Below, in pieces: positions 27,718 to 37,383 of a stretch of DNA of 64,000 nucleotides. The first letter of the stretch is position 1. The number at the start of each line of letters is the position of its first letter. The notes below the pieces were generated by a model. The model was not told the DNA's origin, did no database searches, and saw only the letters and a program-made list of their open reading frames with translations. This DNA comes from a virus, in IMG/VR virus record IMGVR_UViG_3300024262_000020, positions 1 to 64,000 of that record. One strand, given 5' to 3'. Both the position numbers and the translations under genes were made by a program.

Positions 27718-28505
27718 TGATACATAGAAAGAATTCACCATATGGTAATGATAGCCATACAATAATGTATTTTAATGGAAATGAAACTATGATAGGTGAC
27801 CCATTTGGTTTGGGTGGTGGTACATTTGGAGAGTCATCATATTTAAATCAAGATATACATTCTACTGCTGTTGCACAATCAACATCACAAAGTAGATTTG
27901 GCTCAAAAAGTTATTTGTGGGGCACATCAACCAGTTCTGGTATAGGACTTAGTGCGAGAACAGATTCACAATATAATTTTAGAGAATTGGATTATTCTAT
28001 TGATTTTTGGGTTTATTTTAATAGTGGTACGACTGGATATTTTGATTTTTTAGGAATTGTGGATAGATCAGATACTACTAAATATTTAGTTATTCAAGCA
28101 TACCCAAGTGGTATTGGCACCTGTTATTGGTATTTGAGAATTCAAAATGGTACTGGCGTTCAGATAGTAGATTTTTCTAGACAAAGTAATGACTTTAATT
28201 TCCATACTTGGTATCATATTTGTATATCTCGAAAAAGTACACCAAGTGGGGAATCATATTCAATATATGCGGCTAATCCATCAGTATCACATATTTCACA
28301 TTGGTTAACAGGTGCTACTAATTCATTTTTATTTGATTTTAATTGGACCAATCCTACTCTTTTTGTTGGTACAAATCTTGGTGGAGGACCAACAACAAAT
28401 CTATATGTAGATTCTTTTAGAATATCGAGAGGTAATGCTAGAATGTTTGCTACAACTACTATTGGAATAAAACCGACTTATTCCATACCAAATAGAGATT
28501 ATTAA
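27717..28505 (+). CDS. LamG/concanavalin-like tail protein
   Basis: The 262-residue protein starts on the last base of the fibre stop. It has the jelly-roll pattern of Laminin_G_3 domains: DYSIDFWVYFNSG (a classic FT/SxxxWV strand), YFDFLGIVDRSD, FHTWYHICISRKS, and FVGTNLGGGPTTNLYVDSFR ending in RISRGNARM. These domains bind glycans in many phage tip proteins. Because it directly follows the collagen fibre, it is probably the distal or accessory receptor-binding component. Confidence 0.75.
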   Translation: MIHRKNSPYGNDSHTIMYFNGNETMIGDPFGLGGGTFGESSYLNQDIHSTAVAQSTSQSRFGSKSYLWGTSTSSGIGLSARTDSQYNFRELDYSIDFWVYFNSGTTGYFDFLGIVDRSDTTKYLVIQAYPSGIGTCYWYLRIQNGTGVQIVDFSRQSNDFNFHTWYHICISRKSTPSGESYSIYAANPSVSHISHWLTGATNSFLFDFNWTNPTLFVGTNLGGGPTTNLYVDSFRISRGNARMFATTTIGIKPTYSIPNRDY

Positions 28506-28559
28506 TTTTCAACTAAACCTTATTTTCAATATATATAACTTAAAAATAACTTAATTTAT

Positions 28560-29180
28560 ATGTTGAAAGTTACTGTCATTATGGCATCATTTTTAGGTGA
28601 ATATCCAGGTGCCGCAAAAAATAGAGATAAAAAATTTATACGAGCTGTAAAATCGTTCAAAAATCAGACATACGAGAATAAAGAACTTATAATTGTTTCG
28701 GATGGTTGTGAAAAAACTACACAATTGTTTAATGAGCATTTTATTGATGATGAAAATATTAGTTTGATTCAATTACCAAAGCAAATATTATATTCTGGTG
28801 AAATGAGAAATGCAGCTTTAAGAGAAGCGACAGGAGATATAATTACATACCTTGATTCTGATGATGTTATTGGAAAGACTCATATTGAAACAATTATAAA
28901 TCAATTTGATACGGAAAAATACGATTGGGTTTTTTATAATGATTATCTTGTAACTTCACCTGATTTTAAGAAATTGCACACTAGAGTAGTTGAAACGAGG
29001 TTTGGTTCAATTGGAACTAGTGCTGTGACACATAAAAATAATAAAGATTTGTTATGGTCGTCAGGTTATGGTCATGATTGGATTTTTGTTATGACATTAG
29101 CAGGAATGGGATTAAGATTCACTAAACTTGCACAAACCCCACAGTATTTAGTGTGTCATTATGCTGGAGGAGATTTTTAA
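28560..29180 (+). CDS. GT2-family glycosyltransferase
   Basis: The protein has the full GT2 N-terminal pattern: VTVIMASFLGEYPG, AVKSFKNQTYENKELIIVSDG (about 29-49) and GDIITYLDSDDVIGKTHIETI (about 92-112) with the DSDD metal motif, preceded by GEMRNAALREATG. Length 206 means the domain is nearly alone. It sits just downstream of the fibre genes, so it may glycosylate the fibre's Ser/Thr-rich collagen stalk; that link is inference from position. Confidence 0.8.
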   Translation: MLKVTVIMASFLGEYPGAAKNRDKKFIRAVKSFKNQTYENKELIIVSDGCEKTTQLFNEHFIDDENISLIQLPKQILYSGEMRNAALREATGDIITYLDSDDVIGKTHIETIINQFDTEKYDWVFYNDYLVTSPDFKKLHTRVVETRFGSIGTSAVTHKNNKDLLWSSGYGHDWIFVMTLAGMGLRFTKLAQTPQYLVCHYAGGDF

Positions 29181-29195
29181 AAATAATTTATTTCT

Positions 29196-30059
29196 ATGAA
29201 GATTGTTGAGAGTCCAAGAGATGGACTACAAGGTATTAAAATATTCATACCTACTGAAAAAAAGATAGAATATTTAAATTTATTATTGGATGTTGGTTTT
29301 GATACATTAGATTTTGGATCTTTTGTTTCTCCTAAATCTATTCCCCAAATGAGAGATACTGCTGAAGTTGTTGATAAATTAGATTTATCAAAAACAAATA
29401 CTAAATTATTATCAATAGTTGCAAATGCTAGAGGTGCTGAAGATGCTTCAAAATTTGAACAAATAAAATATTTAGGTTTTCCTTTTTCGATATCAAATAC
29501 TTTTTTAGAACGAAATATTAATTCAAATATTTCTAAATCATATGATACTGCTTTGAAAATTCTAAATATTGCTGAAAAAAATAATAAAGAGGTTGTTATT
29601 TATTTTTCAATGGGGTTTGGAAATCCGTATGGTGATTATTGGGATATTAATTTTATAGATAAGTATATTGAATTATTTAAGTATGAAGGTATTAAAATTG
29701 TAGCACTATCTGATACTATTGGTATATCAACACCACAACAAATATTTGATGTATTTAATCATGTTATACCCAAATATAATGATGTTGAGTTTGGTTTTCA
29801 TTTACATACAAGAAAGGGTGAAGAATATTATAGATTAAATACTGCATATTATGCTGGTTGTAGAAGGTTTGATACGGTGATTGGTGGATTGGGTGGTTGC
29901 CCTGCCGCACTTTCAGATGGGCAAACAATTTCAAATTTACAAACAAAAACTTTTGTGGATTTTTGTAATAAAGAGAATATAGAATTAGATATTGATTTAT
30001 CTAAATTGGATATAGCAAGGAACTATATGAAAAAAGAATTAAAAATTAATGACATATAA
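29196..30059 (+). CDS. HMG-CoA lyase family (HMGL-like) enzyme
   Basis: The TIM-barrel motifs of hydroxymethylglutaryl-CoA lyase are present: ESPRDGLQGIK (5-15) with the catalytic Arg-Asp, FGSFVSPKSIPQM (40-52), HLHTRKG (about 201-207) with the metal-binding His-x-His, and GGLGGCPAALS (about 230-240) with the active-site Cys loop. Length 287 is close to the family norm. The HMGL-like family also includes isopropylmalate and citramalate synthases, but the R-D-G-L-Q and G-C-P-A motifs favour the lyase. A catabolic lyase in a phage is unusual; its substrate may differ. Its end overlaps the next gene by 11 bases. Confidence 0.75.
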   Translation: MKIVESPRDGLQGIKIFIPTEKKIEYLNLLLDVGFDTLDFGSFVSPKSIPQMRDTAEVVDKLDLSKTNTKLLSIVANARGAEDASKFEQIKYLGFPFSISNTFLERNINSNISKSYDTALKILNIAEKNNKEVVIYFSMGFGNPYGDYWDINFIDKYIELFKYEGIKIVALSDTIGISTPQQIFDVFNHVIPKYNDVEFGFHLHTRKGEEYYRLNTAYYAGCRRFDTVIGGLGGCPAALSDGQTISNLQTKTFVDFCNKENIELDIDLSKLDIARNYMKKELKINDI

Positions 30060-30402
30060 TGAAGATGAACACATTGATTATATAATAGATAGGTTTGATT
30101 TTGAAAGAGTTAAGAAGTTTATGGAAATTGACAATTGGAAATGGGGTAATAATATACCTACATTGACTGAACTAAAGAGTACTGCATTAGATTTGTTAAT
30201 GAGTATAAAAGATGGTGAATACGGTGATTGTTCATCAACAGGTGGATTAGCCGCCACAAATTGTGGTGATTTTTTAAGACTTGATTTTTCAATAGAGGAT
30301 ATGGACTCTATTTATTTAAACTTAACTGATAATTATATGCGAGATAAGAAACGTAAAGAAAGAAAAGATAAATTAGAAGTGATTGATGAAATATCTACCT
30401 AA
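30049..30402 (+). CDS. Hypothetical protein, paralogue of 53029-53529
   Basis: The 117-residue protein contains DRFDFERVKKFMEIDNWKW followed by IPTLTELKSTALDLL and SSTGGL. The protein at 53029-53529 repeats this order (ERFDFETVENHMKSVNWTW, then PTIKNLKSCVLSL and SSTGG). They share an unnamed small phage domain. The tail RKERKDKLEVIDEI resembles the RKxKLxxI C-terminal signature. Function unknown. Confidence 0.55.
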   Translation: MTYNEDEHIDYIIDRFDFERVKKFMEIDNWKWGNNIPTLTELKSTALDLLMSIKDGEYGDCSSTGGLAATNCGDFLRLDFSIEDMDSIYLNLTDNYMRDKKRKERKDKLEVIDEIST

Positions 30403-30748
30403 GAAAAAGAGTGATGTACAACTTAATGGTATAATTAAGTTTGATGGATCATCTTGGAAAAAACTAGGTATTACTGAAGTACAAAGAGAATTTGATGATA
30501 GATTAGATGATATTAGAAAAAAATATGATGAACTTCAGGAAGAGTTTTATTGGAATAAATTAGTATATGAAAGTGAAATTAGATTTGAGCCAATTATTGG
30601 ACAGATATATCATTTATATGAAAAAGATGATAATAGATTTTTGTCTCTAATTGCACCTAATGAGTGGCATATGCCTTATATTGGATCATTTAAGTTAAAA
30701 TATAATAGGAAATGGGAAAGAATACAATTAAATTTTATGAAGAATTAA
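30383..30748 (+). CDS. DUF2452-like small phage protein
   Basis: The 121-residue protein has IGQIYHLYEKDDNRFLSLIA followed by PNEW (about 83-106), which resembles the DUF2452 pattern of T4-like phages (Y-x-L-Y then FLS-x-I-x-P-x-E-W). A charged helix lies before it. It overlaps its neighbours on both sides, so 30049-31424 forms a tight four-gene unit. Role unknown. Confidence 0.5.
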   Translation: MMKYLPKKKSDVQLNGIIKFDGSSWKKLGITEVQREFDDRLDDIRKKYDELQEEFYWNKLVYESEIRFEPIIGQIYHLYEKDDNRFLSLIAPNEWHMPYIGSFKLKYNRKWERIQLNFMKN

Positions 30749-30939
30749 AGACCGAAAATCTTCAAAATTTATTAAAAGGGTTAGAAACGGCACATTATAA
30801 TACTGATTATATAATAAGTGAAGTTGAAAAAAATGGTGGTATCGTTTCTTCATTTGAGAAGAAAATTATTGATTATCAGATAGATATATCATTGATAAGA
30901 ATGGAACTAAATAGAAGATTATGGAAAGAATCGACATAA
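30712..30939 (+). CDS. Small helical hypothetical protein
   Basis: The 75-residue, mostly helical protein (KFYEELKTENLQNLLKGLET, then a charged helix ending RMELNRRLWKES) overlaps both neighbours by 20-40 bases. Heptad-like spacing in the second half suggests a coiled coil. No homologue recognised. Confidence 0.45.
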   Translation: MGKNTIKFYEELKTENLQNLLKGLETAHYNTDYIISEVEKNGGIVSSFEKKIIDYQIDISLIRMELNRRLWKEST

Positions 30940-31424
30940 ATAAGAATTATAATTCATATGAATTATCGAAGATAAAGCATACTAATAGGAATGAGATTGG
31001 TGACTTACCTATACATGAAGTAAGAGTAATTAAGTATGTTGTGTTGCTTTCATATTATCCATTCAATGAACAAAAATGGAAAATATTTAAATCATTAAGT
31101 AAAAATCAAAAAATGGGTATGTTAAATAGACATGTGCTTAGTGTTGCTCGCCAATTAGGTGTTTCTGATATTTTACTCAAAAAGGCAAAAGAAATAACTA
31201 AAGATTTAGCATCATCAACAAAAAGAGCAAAAAGAACAACCATTGGAAATATTCTCAAACCAAATTTTTATAAAGAACAGGAAGAAAGATATAGGAGAAA
31301 ATTAGAAGAATATTATACATTAATTCTTGATATTATAATGGAAGAAACAAGTAAAAGAATGAATGTTAAATATTTAAGAAAAAAGAAATTAGATGAAATA
31401 ATCCAATCAGGTACACAAGAATAA
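30921..31424 (+). CDS. Hypothetical protein with RKKKLDEI tail
   Basis: The 167-residue protein is basic and helical. RHVLSVARQLGVSDILLKKA could be a helix-turn-helix-like segment, but this is not certain. It ends NVKYLRKKKLDEIIQSGTQE, which contains the RKxKLxxI signature shared by several accessory proteins. It is the last gene before the structured RNA at 31425-31590. Confidence 0.45.
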   Translation: MERIDINKNYNSYELSKIKHTNRNEIGDLPIHEVRVIKYVVLLSYYPFNEQKWKIFKSLSKNQKMGMLNRHVLSVARQLGVSDILLKKAKEITKDLASSTKRAKRTTIGNILKPNFYKEQEERYRRKLEEYYTLILDIIMEETSKRMNVKYLRKKKLDEIIQSGTQE

Positions 31425-31587
31425 TGCCTTGGTTGAGGTTAGTGGTAACATTTTTAGTATCACATTAAACTGCTAAAAATCACTCGGATGCGTTGAACTG
31501 CTGTATCAGGTTAAACTACACTAAGATAGGGGGGTTGGTTACCCAGTTACCATAAAAAGAGAGGTTAAGTGATGCCTCTCTTTTTTT
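31425..31587 (+). ncRNA. Candidate structured RNA ending in a terminator
   Basis: The stretch has no reading frame of note but folds. TGGTAAC (31443-31449) can pair with GTTACCA (31546-31552) as a closing helix, and ATTTTTAG (31450-31457) pairs with CTAAAAAT (31473-31480). A terminator hairpin follows. The region could be a small RNA or a 3' element of the four-gene unit upstream. I do not recognise the class, and only the hairpins are directly visible. Confidence 0.4.
31557..31587 (+). terminator. Intrinsic terminator
   Basis: AAGAGAGG (31557-31564) pairs with CCTCTCTT (31575-31582) around a ten-base loop and runs into a T-tract. It separates the accessory genes from the virion structural genes. 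Confidence 0.8.
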
Positions 31588-31651
31588 GTTTTAATATTTA
31601 TTTGTGAATGGTAATTTTTTATATATAATAAAAAATAGTCAGAAAGATAAT

Positions 31652-34324
31652 ATGGGAACACCACTTTATAAACAAATGAAAACTAGGGGAACATCGTTCT
31701 ATGCTTTTCCCTCAGCCGCACACGATTTAAATTTAGCAAATTATAGTGATGATTATAGTATCAATTTCACAAAATTTGCATTATTAAATATACCTCAACA
31801 AACATCAAGGACAACACCTAGAGATAAAACTAGTAAATTAGATTTATTGCCTAAAAATAATACAGGAACGGCACCATTTTACACAACAGATCCGAACCAA
31901 AGTTTACCTACTGATTTTTCTGACCAATTGATTGAATCGTTGCGAAATTATGTTGCTAACTATGATACTACATTACATGAAAGTAGAATAAATGGTAATA
32001 CTGATTTTTATAATATTGGTGAGAGATTTACACCAACTGAAAATATATTTTGGAAATGGTGTAGAAAAATGAATATAATTGATTTTGAGCCAGGTGTCCA
32101 TAAGGTTGATTGGGATAAAAATTTATCAGATTTTGAGAATACAAATGCAAGTGCAACAAATGTTAATTTCTTTAGAAAGTATTTATGGAAAGAACGTGAA
32201 GTTATTAATTATTCAATAACTTCTATATTAGAAGATAGTGTATATACATATGGTGGAAATAATACACCTAAAATAACTATCACCGATAAAGGTAAATTTA
32301 AAATAGGAGATTTAATTCAATTGTCAGGTACAGGTATTCTTGCAATATCATCAACATTATCAACTGGTGTGACATATGTGGTCGGACAAGTTCAAATTAC
32401 AGGTTCAAGTACATTTATATGGTTAGATTATAATTTTCAAGGTGAAGGTGGAAGTGGTACTGTTACAAATTCTTCTATTTATTTAGATTATGATAGATTG
32501 GTACAATATGTTGGTGAGATAAATCAAGTTTCAAATATACAAACTGCATCACGAACAGGACAAGAGATAACTGCTTATATACCACATCATGTGGGTGCTA
32601 CACCTACGGTATTATTTGGTACTAGAGCAACAACAAATTATTATCCTAATCTTGAAATGCCATTACTTTCTGATGAGATACAAGATGAGATTATAGGTGC
32701 TGAGAGTTTAAATTCTCCAATAAGAACAAACCCAGCAAATTATCCAGGTTCATACTTCGGTCAATTTGACACAAATGACCAAACATATCTTTGTGAAGAT
32801 GGTGATAAGTTAAGATTTCAGGGTGATTATTACGGTGTGCTTCTAACTAATAATGTTGGTACTAATTCAGATGATTATTTTGAAAATTTAGAAGATTTTA
32901 ATTCAAATAATATAGATGGTGCTTATATGGATTTCAATAGAGATCATTACTATAAAATGCAAATTCCAGGATTAGAAGTTAATAATTTTGACGAATTTAA
33001 TTCAATTTCAATTGAAGAACAACCTCCATCAGATTTTTATTTTAATGCCGTTCTTTGGTATTATGAATTAATTGAAGAAGATAATGATGGTAACACTTAC
33101 TCATATGTAAATCTTTATGGTATTGAATTTTTAAATAACCCTGAAAATGATGATGATTCGATTAATAATTTGATTACACCTTATCAGAAATTAGTTACTA
33201 ACGGTAGTCAAGATGGATTATCATATATGTTTAATTTAAATGTACATTACAATATTGATAATGATGTTTTACCATTAACATATGACCCATCAACGATCTA
33301 TAATATGTTTGGATTTGATTTATATAATGAGATGATGAAGAAATATTATAGAGTTAATGAAAATTTTATTAATATTATTCAAGAGTTTGTTAGAATAAAC
33401 ATGGATTTACAAAATATGAAAAGTCTTATTTATTCTCAATCTAATATGGACGAATTGAAGTCTAAAATGAATAATATGGAAGATTTGTTAGCATTATATA
33501 AAACAAATCAATTTATAGATTCTGATACAGCTAAAATTTCAGTTGATAATGCAGGAACTTATCCAAGATTAAAATTTAATGTTGTGGGTGTTGAGTATGA
33601 TGAGATTCAAACAGTTTTAGTTTCAGATGCTTACAATTACAATTTTTCAAATACTGGTGCATCATATAGTGTACCGATGTCATTTACTAATAAGATGTTG
33701 TTAACAATTCTTAATGATAACATATCTACGGATTCAGGTAATGTCTCAATTGTATTAGATAGGGATTTGAGATTTAAACAAAAAATAGATATTGTAGTGA
33801 AACCCAGATTTGCACAATATTATCAACGATTATATTTAAATATGAATTTTAATTATAATAATGCTATAACAGAAACAAATATATTTAATGTTGATTTACC
33901 AATTGATGTTATATCATATAATGTAGCAGATCCTACTGGATCAACATTTACAAATAGTTATTACACAAATGAAAATGTATATACTAACACTACAGACATT
34001 GTAACAGGAGCAACTTGGTGTGAAACAGGGTTTACTAATGTTGTTATAACTGAAGATTTATTTTTAAGTGGTGATACTGTATATGTTCAAAATTTATATT
34101 TAAGTGATGTTGCTGGGGCTATTGGTGATTATAGTGGAGCATATTCAATTTTAGATAAAACTGGTATAGATCTAACAATAGATTTACAGGCTTATGGATA
34201 TAGATTGGTTGGTCAACCAATTGTTAGTTATTATAAAGGAATTCTAATATCTATATTAAGGGTTGATGAATCAGATTCATCATCATTTGATGATAGATAT
34301 GAGATAACATATAAAATAATTTAA
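31652..34324 (+). CDS. Large virion structural protein, probably baseplate
   Basis: I start at the ATG at 31652 (MGTPLYKQMKTRG); a longer frame uses GTG 31604 but would include the promoter-like TATATATAATA. The product has 890 residues, is strand-rich, Asn/Asp/Thr-rich and lacks membrane segments. It is followed directly by a 217-residue protein and the gp6-like wedge gene, so it is likely a wedge or tail-hub component. No specific T4 homologue can be named from sequence alone. Confidence 0.55.
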   Translation: MGTPLYKQMKTRGTSFYAFPSAAHDLNLANYSDDYSINFTKFALLNIPQQTSRTTPRDKTSKLDLLPKNNTGTAPFYTTDPNQSLPTDFSDQLIESLRNYVANYDTTLHESRINGNTDFYNIGERFTPTENIFWKWCRKMNIIDFEPGVHKVDWDKNLSDFENTNASATNVNFFRKYLWKEREVINYSITSILEDSVYTYGGNNTPKITITDKGKFKIGDLIQLSGTGILAISSTLSTGVTYVVGQVQITGSSTFIWLDYNFQGEGGSGTVTNSSIYLDYDRLVQYVGEINQVSNIQTASRTGQEITAYIPHHVGATPTVLFGTRATTNYYPNLEMPLLSDEIQDEIIGAESLNSPIRTNPANYPGSYFGQFDTNDQTYLCEDGDKLRFQGDYYGVLLTNNVGTNSDDYFENLEDFNSNNIDGAYMDFNRDHYYKMQIPGLEVNNFDEFNSISIEEQPPSDFYFNAVLWYYELIEEDNDGNTYSYVNLYGIEFLNNPENDDDSINNLITPYQKLVTNGSQDGLSYMFNLNVHYNIDNDVLPLTYDPSTIYNMFGFDLYNEMMKKYYRVNENFINIIQEFVRINMDLQNMKSLIYSQSNMDELKSKMNNMEDLLALYKTNQFIDSDTAKISVDNAGTYPRLKFNVVGVEYDEIQTVLVSDAYNYNFSNTGASYSVPMSFTNKMLLTILNDNISTDSGNVSIVLDRDLRFKQKIDIVVKPRFAQYYQRLYLNMNFNYNNAITETNIFNVDLPIDVISYNVADPTGSTFTNSYYTNENVYTNTTDIVTGATWCETGFTNVVITEDLFLSGDTVYVQNLYLSDVAGAIGDYSGAYSILDKTGIDLTIDLQAYGYRLVGQPIVSYYKGILISILRVDESDSSSFDDRYEITYKII

Positions 34325-34326
34325 TT

Positions 34327-34980
34327 ATGGAAATAATAATTTCAGATTTAGTAAATGCAATAAATAATAGTTTTGATTCAACAAAAGTGATGTCTGTTGA
34401 TTCAGTTTATGAAAAAATAGACAATTCAAATGAATTAAAATTAATTATATTTATGAATGGTGTGTTGTATAATGATATTAATATAATTTATACCAAATTA
34501 ATTTTTATAGTAGATGGTAGTAAATATAAATTAACAAAAAACTATTTTACATATTTATATGATATTAATTGTGAATATGTTAGAATTGATTTTGAAGATT
34601 TGGAAGATTTTAAGACTAAAATAAAAGATATTTTCAAAAAGAATAAATTTGGTGATGATATAAAGGTTCTTTCTAAATTCATTAAATCCCCTGCGGTTTT
34701 AGTAAATGAATGGTTGAATGAAAATGATGTGACTGATATATCTGTGACAGGGTTTAAATATGAACCAAAAATTAAAATAATGCCTTGTAAATCTTTATTT
34801 TTTAGTTTTGGTATTAATTTGAGTAGTGATCAGTCAATTGAACTTGAAATTTCCAGAGAAAAACAGGATTTTTACATATTTAAATTTAAAATATTGGACA
34901 ATTACGTTACGGTGGAACAGGAAAATTTGAATAATCTAGTAAGAGTTATAGGTGAAACGTTAAAAAATAAGATTAAGTAA
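34327..34980 (+). CDS. Hypothetical structural-module protein
   Basis: This 217-residue protein lies between the large structural protein and gp6-like wedge, with one to two bases of spacing. It has alternating strands (ELKLIIFMNGVLY, LIFIVDGSKYKL) and a helix-rich middle. T4 gp53, a wedge protein of similar size, is a possible counterpart by position, but no motif confirms it. Confidence 0.45.
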   Translation: MEIIISDLVNAINNSFDSTKVMSVDSVYEKIDNSNELKLIIFMNGVLYNDINIIYTKLIFIVDGSKYKLTKNYFTYLYDINCEYVRIDFEDLEDFKTKIKDIFKKNKFGDDIKVLSKFIKSPAVLVNEWLNENDVTDISVTGFKYEPKIKIMPCKSLFFSFGINLSSDQSIELEISREKQDFYIFKFKILDNYVTVEQENLNNLVRVIGETLKNKIK

Positions 34981-37055
34981 TGGCTGATAGAAAAAGAACA
35001 GAGAAAATTTTTGAATATGTTGAATTAAATTTTAACAATTTAAGTCGTCAGGTTAATAATTGGTTATCATCTACTTATAATAAATCAGGTATATTATTTA
35101 ATTCTGCATCACCTTATGGTCAACTTTTAACCCAAATGAAAGAATTTTTCAGATTGAATATTCTTTATAATAAAAATATTATAAGACAATTTGACATAGA
35201 ACAGTCAAAGACTAAACGTATGATATTAAATATGGCTAGAATATCGGGTCATAATCCTTCAAGAGCAATATCAGCAAAAGGTTCTCTTAAGTTCAAATTG
35301 AAACAAGGAATAAATATACAACAAAAAATTCAAGGTAGTGCTGTTATTATATATAATGATACTACATTAAAGAATAAAACTAATACATTGTTTTATACGC
35401 TTAAGGTTGGATCTGATCGAAATATTTATCCATTATCTCCAGGTTGTCAATTTTTCATTAATATAGTTCAAGGCAAATATGAAACACAACCATATACAGG
35501 AACAGGAGAAAAAAATCAATCGATAGCGGTTATTGTTGATAATAATCAAACGATAGATAATTTTGATTATCAGGTGTTTGTCGATGGTGTCAATATGTCA
35601 ATTAGAGATCATTTATATGATATGTTAGAGGATGAAAATGCTTGTTTTACCCGCACTGGATTTGATGGTGGATTAGATGTTTATTTTGGTAATGGTGTCA
35701 ATGGTATGATTCCACCGTTAGGTTCAGTTATTGAAATTAAATATTTATTAACTGATGGTATTGCTGGTAATATTCCAAACCCAAAAGTAAATGATTTTGA
35801 GTTTGTTGGTGATATGTATGATTCAGAAGGAAATATTTTAACCGCACAACAATTGTTTGATATTTTTGTTGAAAATGATATTACATTTGCATCTGATGGT
35901 GAAAGTTTAGAATATACAAAGAGTGTAATTCCTTATGTATCAAGAAATTTTGTATTGGCAACACCACAACAATTTATTTATCATCTGAAAAAATTAAATT
36001 TCTTTTCAAAGGTAAATGCTTTTAATACATTAGATATGGTAGAAATCGATATTGATGCTGATGGTGATTTAGATCAAGTTAACATTAATGAAATGTATTT
36101 ATTTTTAATACCAAGAATAACTAATTATTTTGTTGGTGATGTCAATTATTTTAATGTACCTTTTGATGCATTTTATTTGGATAATTATGAAAAAAATAGA
36201 GTAATAGAATATTTAAAGAAACAAGGCACAATTAGTATAACTGCTAAAATATCAATTTTAGATCCTTTAATTAGAATGTATGTTGCTAATGTGTATGTTA
36301 GACGATTTGATGATGAGCCAGAAGAAAATATTAGAGATCAGATAATCGATTATTTATCTAATTATTTTGCAGAAAATGATAGATATGACAGAATTGTTAA
36401 AGCTGATATTATAAGGGGATTGAAAGGTATTGATGGTATTGATTCTGTTAATATTGAATTTATAAGTAAAGCTAATGAAGATTATCATAGAGATGGTGCA
36501 ATATTAAAGTCACAAAGAAGAGGTGTAATTGAAACTACTTATGCGACTAATACTAAAAGTGTTAAAGTTGAGTCAAGTAAAATTGCAAGGGGTACAGTTT
36601 CGATGAATTCTCCACAAAAAACAGATACATCATTTAAAATTCGTGATGATAAATATAAAACTACAAAATTTGATAATAGACTTAGTTCAAGTGATAGTGA
36701 TATTTCTTCACTAGGACCTACAACTTTAGTTGATTATAAACAAACAAATTATAATGAAAATGAATTTTTAGGTATAGATCCTGTTTTGGGTGATATTATT
36801 ATAAATAAACAAACTGATAGAAGAAAAAGTCAACTTGCAATACTTAGAGGTGGTTGGGCTGATAGAAATGGTATTTATTATTATGAAGATCCTAGGGTTT
36901 CTGATGGGTTTAGTACTGTAAATATTATTTTTAAAGATAATGAGCCAGAGGTTACTAAAAGGACACAGATAAGTAATGAAACATCGACACAATCTAAATC
37001 AAATATTTCATCAACAACAGTTTCTGTGAGAGCAAAAAATACTAATGCTAGTTAA
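34980..37055 (+). CDS. Baseplate wedge protein, gp6/J-like
   Basis: The 691-residue protein has the baseplate J/gp6 pattern. An N-terminal helical part ends NMARISGHNPSRAISAKGS, as in wedge proteins whose first barrel follows an R-x-P-x-x-A turn. DVYFGNGVNGMIPPLGSVIE followed by LLTDGIAGNIPNP is the diagnostic FGDG...G-x-x-P...Y-x-x-x-x-G-x-x-G-N segment. The C-terminal 130 residues are Ser/Thr/Lys-rich and look flexible. It joins with gp25-like protein (37384) to form the wedge that drives sheath assembly. Confidence 0.8.
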   Translation: MADRKRTEKIFEYVELNFNNLSRQVNNWLSSTYNKSGILFNSASPYGQLLTQMKEFFRLNILYNKNIIRQFDIEQSKTKRMILNMARISGHNPSRAISAKGSLKFKLKQGINIQQKIQGSAVIIYNDTTLKNKTNTLFYTLKVGSDRNIYPLSPGCQFFINIVQGKYETQPYTGTGEKNQSIAVIVDNNQTIDNFDYQVFVDGVNMSIRDHLYDMLEDENACFTRTGFDGGLDVYFGNGVNGMIPPLGSVIEIKYLLTDGIAGNIPNPKVNDFEFVGDMYDSEGNILTAQQLFDIFVENDITFASDGESLEYTKSVIPYVSRNFVLATPQQFIYHLKKLNFFSKVNAFNTLDMVEIDIDADGDLDQVNINEMYLFLIPRITNYFVGDVNYFNVPFDAFYLDNYEKNRVIEYLKKQGTISITAKISILDPLIRMYVANVYVRRFDDEPEENIRDQIIDYLSNYFAENDRYDRIVKADIIRGLKGIDGIDSVNIEFISKANEDYHRDGAILKSQRRGVIETTYATNTKSVKVESSKIARGTVSMNSPQKTDTSFKIRDDKYKTTKFDNRLSSSDSDISSLGPTTLVDYKQTNYNENEFLGIDPVLGDIIINKQTDRRKSQLAILRGGWADRNGIYYYEDPRVSDGFSTVNIIFKDNEPEVTKRTQISNETSTQSKSNISSTTVSVRAKNTNAS

Positions 37056-37339
37056 AGACTAAAATCTATAAATAATTGTTCTTTATCTTTTATTACAAAG
37101 TTATGAATATAAAATGCTAATTTTTTATAGTTCTTATATTCATAGATGTTATTTATTTTATATCTGCTTAAGAATTTTTCATCAATAGACATTTTGTAAT
37201 TATCATTCTTATCAAACCAGTAAATCATGTTAAATAATTCATCCTTTACTTTTAATGATAAGTCAATAGCAATACCATTATCTACTTTTCCAATGTAATT
37301 TACTACTGATATAAAGTTATCTAAATCTTGTTCTTCCAT
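37052..37339 (-). CDS. Small hypothetical protein, antisense to the structural operon
   Basis: The 95-residue protein (start MEEQDLDNFISVVNYIG) is encoded opposite to its neighbours, overlapping the gp6-like stop by four bases and ending before gp25. Its composition is normal for a real protein, with amphipathic strands and a hydrophobic C-terminus (FIDFSL). No function is recognised; a moron-like insertion is possible. Confidence 0.5.
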   Translation of the reverse strand: MEEQDLDNFISVVNYIGKVDNGIAIDLSLKVKDELFNMIYWFDKNDNYKMSIDEKFLSRYKINNIYEYKNYKKLAFYIHNFVIKDKEQLFIDFSL

Positions 37340-37383
37340 AGGGAAAGAGTTTTTTTAATATATATTATAAAAATAAGGTTTCT

